The translations under genes were made by a program, and so were the position numbers. This document shows, in pieces, positions 5,409 through 10,201 of a stretch of DNA of 10,201 nucleotides (positions are counted from its first letter, which is position 1; the number at the start of each line of letters is the position of its first letter). This stretch comes from DASUBV01 sp035763085 (lineage in GTDB: Bacteria > Actinomycetota > Actinomycetes > Streptosporangiales > Streptosporangiaceae). Below the pieces are notes generated by a model. That model was not told the DNA's origin, made no database searches, and saw only the letters and a list, made by a program, of their open reading frames with translations. The DNA is taken from contig DASUBV010000180.1 in NCBI GenBank assembly GCA_035763085.1, forward strand, positions 1 to 10,201. Reading direction: 5' to 3'.

Positions 5409-6299
5409 TCAGCGCACCTCCACCCTTGAGCTCGGGCGGAAAGACCTCTCAGAATTCTTGAACTCCTGGTTAACGTCCAGGAACCGGCCCGCCGCGCGCA
5501 GCGAGCCCAGCCGGTGCAGCCAGAACAGCCCGCCCGCGTACAGGCCCACCACCATCGCCAGCACGACCTGGCCGGCCGCCGTCCCGAACGGCGCCGAGTA
5601 GGAGCGGTTGAGGATCGCGAAGACCGTGAAGCCGGTGACGAAGATGCCGATCCAGCGGACGGTGGTGCGGTGCTGGGCCCGCTCGGCCTCGATCTCGCGG
5701 CGCCCGGCGACATCCCTGGCCAGCAGGCTGGCCAGGGCAGCCAGCACATCCCTGGAACCGCCGCCGCGGCGGCCGGTGGCGATGATCAGCGCGGCGGCGA
5801 TCCGGTCGCCGGCCGGGTCGTCGATCTCGGCCGCGAACGCGCGCAGCGCCGTCTCGGTGCCGGTGCGGGCGGCCAGGCTGGCCGCCAGGCGGCCCACCGG
5901 CCCGGCCACCGCGGCCGGCGCCGACCGGGCGCTGGCGCTGAGCGCGTCCTCCAGGCCGCGGCTGGCGGTGACCATGTCGGCCAGCCGCCGGATCCACTGC
6001 TCCAGGCCCTCCAGCAGCGCGGTGCGCTGCCGCTGCCCGCTGCCCATGGTCAGCTTCGGCAGGAAGATGACCGCGGCCGCCGCGGCGAGCGCGCCGACCG
6101 GCCACCGGGTGATCAGGAACATCACCGCGCCGGCCAGCACCGCCAGCGCGGCCTGGCGGCGGCCGGCCGCGGTCAGCGAGCGGCGTGACACCCGCCGGGG
6201 CGGCGTCCCCGGGGCCGGGGCCCGGCCCAGCAGGCCGCGGGCGCACAGCACGATCCCGGCCGCGATCGCGGCTCCGGCTAAGGCGGCAAGCATGATCAT
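5409..6299 (-). CDS. tadB: TadB-like platform protein (T2SSF domain)
   Basis: 296 residues. ATG at 6299 overlaps the TGA of the secretion ATPase gene (ATGA); longer frames upstream are shadows. Helices at about 3-23 and 50-80 precede a cytoplasmic T2SSF domain (about 90-215) and two C-terminal helices (about 214-230 and 241-263), the usual TadB plan. With TadC it forms the membrane platform driven by TadA. The final 21 codons, after GRFLD, look foreign: they include AAT, two TCT, TCA and two AGG, all rare in the rest of the gene, and the local bases are much less GC-rich. This suggests the true C-terminus was exchanged for sequence from the inserted cassette, although the core domain and all helices are intact. 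An ATG overlaps the stop (TGATG) but leads only into antisense of the cassette. Confidence 0.87.
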   Translation of the reverse strand: MIMLAALAGAAIAAGIVLCARGLLGRAPAPGTPPRRVSRRSLTAAGRRQAALAVLAGAVMFLITRWPVGALAAAAAVIFLPKLTMGSGQRQRTALLEGLEQWIRRLADMVTASRGLEDALSASARSAPAAVAGPVGRLAASLAARTGTETALRAFAAEIDDPAGDRIAAALIIATGRRGGGSRDVLAALASLLARDVAGRREIEAERAQHRTTVRWIGIFVTGFTVFAILNRSYSAPFGTAAGQVVLAMVVGLYAGGLFWLHRLGSLRAAGRFLDVNQEFKNSERSFRPSSRVEVR

Positions 6300-7804
6300 C
6301 GGCGGGCTCCCATCCGGGCCAGCGCGCGGTGCCGGTCCAGCAGGGCCGGGTCGAACCCGGCCGCGGCCAGTCGCTCCAGCAGCTGCGGCGACGGGGTGTG
6401 CGCGGCGACGGCCTGCCCGCCCGGGCCCTCGGGCAGGAACAGCCGGTTGGCGGCCGGCCGCTCGGTATCGGCCGGCGGCAGCACTTCCAGCACCTCCGAC
6501 ACGTAGCGGCGGGTGCGGGTGCCGTCGTAGCGCTTGCGGACATGCACGATCAGGTCCACGGCCATGCCGACCAGGATGTGAATGGCCCGCTCGGCCAGGG
6601 CCAGGCCGCCGCGCAGGCCGAGGATCAGGATCCGGTCGAAGGCCTCGGCCGGGGAGTTGGCGTGCAGGGTGCACATCGAGCCGTCCTGGCCCGAGTTCAT
6701 CGCCTCCAGCATCGGCATGATCTCGCCGCGCCGGACCTCGCCGACCAGGATCCGCTGCGGGTTGTGCCGCAGCGCGTGCGCGACCAGGTCGTGCAGGCTG
6801 ATGCCGCCGGCGCCCTCGGAGTTGGCGTCCCGGGCCTCGAAGGCGATCACGTCCGGGTGCTGCGCGGTGTCGTGCAGGTAGAGCTCGTACTCCGACTCCA
6901 GGGTGGCCAGCCGCTCACCCGGCGGGATCTCGCTGGCCAGCGCGCGCAGCATGGTTGTCTTGCCGGCGTTCACGCCGCCGGTGACGATGATGTTGCAGCG
7001 GGCCCGGACCGCGGCGGCCAGGAACGCGGCCATCGTCTGGTCGACGGTGCCGAGCTGGACCAGCCGGGGCAGGGTCGCGTCCAGGTGGCCGTGGCGGCGC
7101 AGCGACAGGCAGGGCCGCGGGGTCACCGCCATCGTCGCGGTGAGCCGGGCGCCGCCGGTCAGCGCGACGTTGACCAGCGGTGCGGCTGCCGAGAAGTCAC
7201 GCGAGGTCTGGCCGCCGCGGGCGGCCCAGGTGCGGATCATGCCCAGCAGCGCCTCGTCGCTGGCCGCGACCGGCGGGCCGGCCATCCGCTCCCCCGTCGA
7301 GTAGGTGATCCACACCTGGTCACAGCCGTTGACGTCGACGTTCTCCACGTGCGGGTCGCGCAGGTAGCCGGCCAGCGCGCCCAGCCCGTACCGCTGGTCG
7401 TAAACGGCCTGGGCCAGGGCATCGCGCTCGGCCGGGGTGGGGACCATGCCGCCGGACCGGACCTGGTGCTCGGCCCAGGCGCGGACCGCGGCGCCGATCA
7501 CGGCCGCCGCCTCGGCCTCGGTGGCCTGGTCATGGAGCCGGCCGGCGGCGCGGGTGAGTATCTCGGTGACCGCGGCGGCAAACCGCGCGTCGCCCAGCAC
7601 GGCCTGCGGGACCGCCGGAAGCGGCTGCGACGGCGGCCCGCCGCGGCCGGGCGCGCTGCCCGGCCCGGCCCGGCCGGTGCTGACCGGGCCGGTGCTGTGC
7701 GGGCCGGATCCGTACGGGCCGGGTCCGTAGCGGCCGGAGTTGTGCGGGCCGGATCCGCTCGAGCCGGAGTACGAGCTGCCGGCGGGCAGGTGCACGTCAG
7801 TCAT
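6296..7804 (-). CDS. tadA: CpaF/TadA-type secretion ATPase
   Basis: 502 residues. ATG at 7804 lies inside the end of the upstream gene (8-base overlap); a longer frame continues upstream but as a shadow. Residues about 8-60 are a Gly/Pro/Ser-rich, probably disordered extension. An N-terminal helical domain (about 75-150) and a PAS-like region (DPHVENVDVNG, 150-160) lead to the RecA-type core: Walker A GGVNAGKTT (276-284), an Asp box with acidic ELYLHD, Walker B RILVGEVRRGE (351-361) and a His box around TLHANS (379-384). This is the hexameric PilT/VirB11-type ATPase that powers assembly of the Flp pilus from the cytoplasmic side of TadB/TadC. All nucleotide-binding motifs are present, so it should be active. 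Its stop overlaps the tadB start. Confidence 0.93.
   Translation of the reverse strand: MTDVHLPAGSSYSGSSGSGPHNSGRYGPGPYGSGPHSTGPVSTGRAGPGSAPGRGGPPSQPLPAVPQAVLGDARFAAAVTEILTRAAGRLHDQATEAEAAAVIGAAVRAWAEHQVRSGGMVPTPAERDALAQAVYDQRYGLGALAGYLRDPHVENVDVNGCDQVWITYSTGERMAGPPVAASDEALLGMIRTWAARGGQTSRDFSAAAPLVNVALTGGARLTATMAVTPRPCLSLRRHGHLDATLPRLVQLGTVDQTMAAFLAAAVRARCNIIVTGGVNAGKTTMLRALASEIPPGERLATLESEYELYLHDTAQHPDVIAFEARDANSEGAGGISLHDLVAHALRHNPQRILVGEVRRGEIMPMLEAMNSGQDGSMCTLHANSPAEAFDRILILGLRGGLALAERAIHILVGMAVDLIVHVRKRYDGTRTRRYVSEVLEVLPPADTERPAANRLFLPEGPGGQAVAAHTPSPQLLERLAAAGFDPALLDRHRALARMGARR
7696..7757. repeat. 17-bp direct repeats in the TadA N-terminal linker
   Basis: The 17 bases at 7696-7712 recur exactly at 7741-7757, and a diverged copy lies between them. 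They encode the Gly/Pro/Ser-rich start of the secretion ATPase, suggesting growth by slipped-strand duplication. Confidence 0.6.
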
Positions 7805-9014
7805 CCGCGGCCCCCGTCGCGCTAGCGCCGGGCCCGTCATGCGGGGCCCGGCCGTCCGGCGTGCTGCCGTGACCGGAACTGCCCGGCACCGGCCCGCCGT
7901 TGGCGGAACCGCCCGGCACCGGGCCGCCATTAGCTGAACCGCCCGGCACCAGGCTGCCGTTCGGGCTGCCGACTGACTGATCGCTGAACGCGGACAGGTA
8001 GCGGGCCGGCGTGTCCCGGCCGGCGTCGGTGCCGTCCGCCCTGCCGGCCGCGTGCCGGCCAGGCCAGCTGGAGCCGGGCCGGCGCCCGTGCGGCCAGTCA
8101 TCTTCGGGCCAGCCCGGGGCGGGCCAGGCCGGTTCCCGGCCGGCCAGCTCCGGCTGCCCGGCCGGACGGGGCGGCCGGGCGGGCAGGTACTGACCGGCCA
8201 GGTGCTGGCCAGGCAAGTGCTCCTGGTCCTGCGGCGCGTCGTCGTACGGGCTGAAGACGTCGCCTCCGCCCGGCAGCGGGCCTGCCGCCGCGGCCGCCTC
8301 GCGCAGCGCCCTGCCCGCCGCCGCCGCCGAGCGCAGCAGCGGGCGGGCCTGCAGGCGGCTGCGGCTGCCCGCGCCATCCGACAGCACCGCGGCCGTCCGC
8401 GGGTCGTCGGCCAGGTGCCCGGCCACCGGGACGCCGAGCGCCCTGGACGCCTCCCGGTCCGAGGCGCCGCCGCTGCCGGCCAGCAGCGCCACCACCCGCT
8501 CCCGGCCGACCAGGCTGGTCAGCATCTCCGCCCGCGGCACCGCCCGGCTGAGCTGGCGCAGCGTCGGCCGCAGCACCAGCACGGCCAGGCTCGCCGCCGA
8601 CAGCACCGGCCGGACCGCGGCCACCGCGTCCAGCCGCCCGCAGTCGGCGATCACGTCCGCCGCCGCGCCCTGCAGCGCCCCGGCGATCCAGGGCAGCGAC
8701 GACTGCAGCGCCGCCGACTGGCGCGGGTCGCTGATCCCGGCCAGCAGCAGCCGGCTGTGCTCGGTGTCCAGCTCGATCAGCTGCCGCCACAGCGTGTCCC
8801 CCGGCACCTCCGTCCCGGCGCCGGCCTCCAGGGCCAGCGGCAGCAGGCCGGCGCTGGCCGGCAGGTGCCCGCCCAGCAGCCCGGCCAGCACGTCCCCGCC
8901 GCTCGGGTCGCACTCGGCCAGGATGACCCGCGATGGCCAGTCCAGGGTCAGGGCCAGCGCCGCGGTCGTCACGCCCGGCGAGCCGCCCGGCGAGACCAGC
9001 GCGAGCATCGCCAT
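7797..9014 (-). CDS. tadZ: CpaE/TadZ-like MinD-family protein with disordered tail
   Basis: 405 residues. ATG at 9014 overlaps the TAA of the SAF-domain gene (TAATG). Residues 1-245 have a MinD/ParA-like fold: a P-loop position SPGGSPGVTT (8-17), a switch-like DPSGGD (36-41) and a Walker-B-like VIADCG (121-126). The P-loop has neither the deviant nor the canonical lysine (GVTT where GKT is expected), so nucleotide hydrolysis is doubtful. Residues about 246-405 are Pro/Gly/Ser-rich, with a tandem ten-residue repeat, and are probably disordered. In Tad systems CpaE/TadZ proteins place the secretion machine at a cell site. The position, directly before the ATPase, supports that role. An unrelated ParA-like function is possible, but the context makes it less likely. 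Confidence 0.8.
   Translation of the reverse strand: MAMLALVSPGGSPGVTTAALALTLDWPSRVILAECDPSGGDVLAGLLGGHLPASAGLLPLALEAGAGTEVPGDTLWRQLIELDTEHSRLLLAGISDPRQSAALQSSLPWIAGALQGAAADVIADCGRLDAVAAVRPVLSAASLAVLVLRPTLRQLSRAVPRAEMLTSLVGRERVVALLAGSGGASDREASRALGVPVAGHLADDPRTAAVLSDGAGSRSRLQARPLLRSAAAAGRALREAAAAAGPLPGGGDVFSPYDDAPQDQEHLPGQHLAGQYLPARPPRPAGQPELAGREPAWPAPGWPEDDWPHGRRPGSSWPGRHAAGRADGTDAGRDTPARYLSAFSDQSVGSPNGSLVPGGSANGGPVPGGSANGGPVPGSSGHGSTPDGRAPHDGPGASATGAADD
7876..7965. repeat. Three tandem 30-bp repeats in the tadZ tail
   Basis: Units at 7876-7905, 7906-7935 and 7936-7965 each hold GAAC(C/T)GCCCGGCACC and then vary. Thirty bases keep the frame and encode the ten-residue repeat GGSANGGPVP (with variants) on the minus strand. 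Copy number may differ between strains. Confidence 0.8.
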
Positions 9015-9727
9015 TACGGCACCCGGCTGGTGACGACCAGGGCGATCCCGCCGGCCGCCGCCTCCCTGGCCAGGTCCGGGCCGCTGCCCGCCGGGACGAG
9101 CAGGTCCACCACCTGGAAGCCGTCCTGGTCCGGGCCGCGGCTCACCGCCTCCACCACGCCGGCGATCGGCCGGCCCGTGGCCGCGGGCGCGCCGCCCGAG
9201 CCCTGCGCGCCCGGCGCCGGGACCACCATCAGGTGATCGCCGGCGGCCAGCCCGCTGGCCGGCAGCTCCGATGGCTTGAGCGCCACCGGGACCAGGGCCT
9301 GGCCCGCCCGCGGCGGCAGCGACGTGGTGAGGTCCGAGGACGCCAGCAGCGTGCCCGGCCGCAGGCTGGTCGCGGCCACCAGGCCGACCACCTGGCGCTC
9401 CTGGCGGGCCGGGATCACCTGCAGGCCAGGACCCGCCGCGATCGACGTGGTGCCGATGTCGGCTGCGGTCACCACCGCGCCGGCCGGAACGGCCGCCGTG
9501 ACCACCAGCACCGGGTACTGGTGATCAACGTGCCGGAACAGCGCCGCTCCGCCGAGCACGCCGGCGCCGATCAGCGCCACCGCCAGGGCGATCATCCCCG
9601 GCCGCCGGCGTCGTGGCAGGGCCCGCAGGTGGCCGGGCCGCGCCGGCCCGCCGTTGCCCGCCGGCACCGGGTCCGGCTCGGGGTGGAAGACCGTGCCGAA
9701 GCCGCCGCCCGGCTGGCCCGCCGTCAC
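9014..9727 (-). CDS. cpaB: CpaB/RcpC-like SAF-domain membrane protein
   Basis: 237 residues. GTG at 9727 overlaps the TGA of the upstream gene (GTGA). A Pro/Gly-rich, then basic cytoplasmic leader (1-43) precedes one membrane helix (about 45-64). A SAF domain follows (about 72-135: PVLVVTAAVPAGAVVTAADI, then LRPGTLLASSDL), with a beta-rich region to the C-terminus. SAF domains are shared with flagellar P-ring FlgA and with CpaB/RcpC of Flp pilus systems, where in diderms they support the outer-membrane channel. In this secretin-free cluster the protein probably works in the cell envelope or with peptidoglycan; that is inference. It stands just before the tadZ and tadA genes in one coupled chain. 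Confidence 0.8.
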   Translation of the reverse strand: MTAGQPGGGFGTVFHPEPDPVPAGNGGPARPGHLRALPRRRRPGMIALAVALIGAGVLGGAALFRHVDHQYPVLVVTAAVPAGAVVTAADIGTTSIAAGPGLQVIPARQERQVVGLVAATSLRPGTLLASSDLTTSLPPRAGQALVPVALKPSELPASGLAAGDHLMVVPAPGAQGSGGAPAATGRPIAGVVEAVSRGPDQDGFQVVDLLVPAGSGPDLAREAAAGGIALVVTSRVP

Positions 9728-10201
9728 CGGCCCGCTCCGTTCCCGGTCACCAGCGCCTGGCCCTCGGCCACCCGCAGCGAGAACGGGAAGGCGACCGGCA
9801 GCGCGCCGCGCAGCACGCCGCCCACCTGCCCGGTCGCCGGCGACCAGCCGGTCCAGGTCACCCGCCAGGTCACCGTGACCGAGGCCGCGTAGGCGCCGCC
9901 CGGCTGGCCCGCCGATGACTGGTCATAGGTGAAGGAGCAGGCCGTCCGGGCGCCCTTGCGGTAGGGCGTGCCCGGGCCCGCGCAGCTCGACCCGGGCAGC
10001 CCGCCGCCCGGCTGGAAGGACAACTCGCCCGGGGTGGCGATCACCGTCGCGTACACCGGCCCGGCCGACACCGTCACCTTCACCGGGCGCCAGCCGGCCC
10101 GGATCCAGTACCACTCCGGCAGGCCGGTCAGGCCCTCCTGGCCGCGCGGCGGCGCGGTGCCCGGCTTGAGCACCGGGATGTTGAGCTCGCTCTCGGCGAC
10201 C
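9724..10201 (-). CDS. Uncharacterised protein of the tad operon, N-terminus outside the window
   Basis: The last 158 codons of a gene that begins beyond the right edge; the frame is open to base 10201, so a GTG at 10173 is probably internal. The visible part is beta-rich with many aromatic residues (LPEWYWIRAGWRP), two cysteines (about 75 bases apart, in SSCAGPG and TACSFTY) and a repeated VTVTWRVTW pattern, like an extracytoplasmic domain. Its sequence recalls conserved secreted proteins of unknown function found near tad-like clusters in streptomycetes, from memory only. The stop overlaps the SAF-domain gene start, so it is part of the same unit. No catalytic motif is seen. Because its start is missing, a signal peptide cannot be checked. 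Confidence 0.7.
   Translation of the reverse strand, partial: VAESELNIPVLKPGTAPPRGQEGLTGLPEWYWIRAGWRPVKVTVSAGPVYATVIATPGELSFQPGGGLPGSSCAGPGTPYRKGARTACSFTYDQSSAGQPGGAYAASVTVTWRVTWTGWSPATGQVGGVLRGALPVAFPFSLRVAEGQALVTGNGAGR

Larger units (their letters stand above)
2087..5475 (+). mobile_element. Putative tyrosine-recombinase mobile element (ends approximate)
   Basis: A plus-strand cassette interrupts the minus-strand tad operon between two genes that are normally adjacent. It carries three coupled genes (recombinase, small HTH protein, zinc-ribbon recombinase-like protein) and no recognisable cargo. Composition differs: I count 38 G+C of 60 at 2341-2400 and 45 of 60 at 6061-6120. The bounds given are where the sequence turns less GC-rich. 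A narrower reading, 2199-5403, is set by a 9-bp direct repeat. The gene sizes recall Tn554-type elements (two tyrosine recombinases plus a small DNA-binding protein), but the gene order differs and I claim no homology. No long terminal inverted repeats and no IS transposase are visible. About 245 bases (2009-2253) lie before the first gene and hold the repeats listed separately. Confidence 0.7.

Noticed and set aside
2002..5409. 1135-codon minus-strand open frame as a real gene
   Set aside because: It is antisense to three well-supported genes, shares codon boundaries with two of them, and its translation shows no recognisable domain.
5389..5412. Bidirectional terminator between the convergent zinc-ribbon and tadB genes
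   Set aside because: Only 11 bases separate the two stops, and no hairpin with a T-run is present.
6329..7825. Long plus-strand open frame of about 498 codons
   Set aside because: It is antisense to the clearly identified CpaF/TadA ATPase with Walker motifs; a high-GC shadow.

Overview
The window is very GC-rich, uses GTG as well as ATG starts and has tightly overlapping genes. Its pilus cluster has no secretin gene and carries a SAF-domain protein, a MinD-like protein, CpaF, TadB, TadC and TadE-type genes. This points to a high-GC actinobacterium (Streptomycetales or Streptosporangiales-like); genus cannot be read from the sequence.

Layout. From the right edge leftward, on the minus strand, runs a Tad/Flp (type IVb) pilus-assembly operon: the C-terminal part of an uncharacterised protein (10201-9724), a CpaB/RcpC-like SAF-domain membrane protein (9727-9014), a CpaE/TadZ-like MinD-family protein with a repetitive tail (9014-7797), the CpaF/TadA secretion ATPase (7804-6296) and the TadB platform protein (6299-5409). 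After an interruption it continues with the TadC platform protein (2008-1094), an Flp-type prepilin (1064-849), a TadE-like pseudopilin (835-437) and a second TadE-like gene that leaves the window (440-1). Uninterrupted neighbours mostly overlap by 1-8 bases (ATGA, GTGA, TAATG), so one translationally coupled unit is likely, with its promoter beyond the right edge.

Between tadB and tadC lies a plus-strand, roughly 3.2-3.4 kb cassette in the opposite orientation and with lower GC. It holds three coupled genes: an intact tyrosine recombinase (2254-3339), a small Cro/C1-type HTH protein (3344-3655) and a 581-residue protein with eight CxxC pairs (four predicted zinc ribbons) fused to a tyrosine-recombinase-like domain that has lost several catalytic residues (3652-5397). 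I read it as a cargo-free mobile element, loosely like Tn554 in having a ~360-residue recombinase, a ~600-residue recombinase-like protein and a ~100-residue small protein. No terminal repeat settles its ends. A 9-bp direct repeat (2199-2207 and 5395-5403) gives one model; the composition shift (about 2087 and 5475) gives a wider one in which the element replaced the last codons of tadB.

How it works together. The Tad genes would energise (TadA), anchor (TadB/TadC), position (CpaE/TadZ) and build (Flp, TadE-like) a thin surface pilus. The cassette splits the platform genes tadB and tadC and runs head-on against the operon, so expression of tadC, flp and tadE would depend on readthrough of about 3.4 kb of antisense DNA or on a new promoter.
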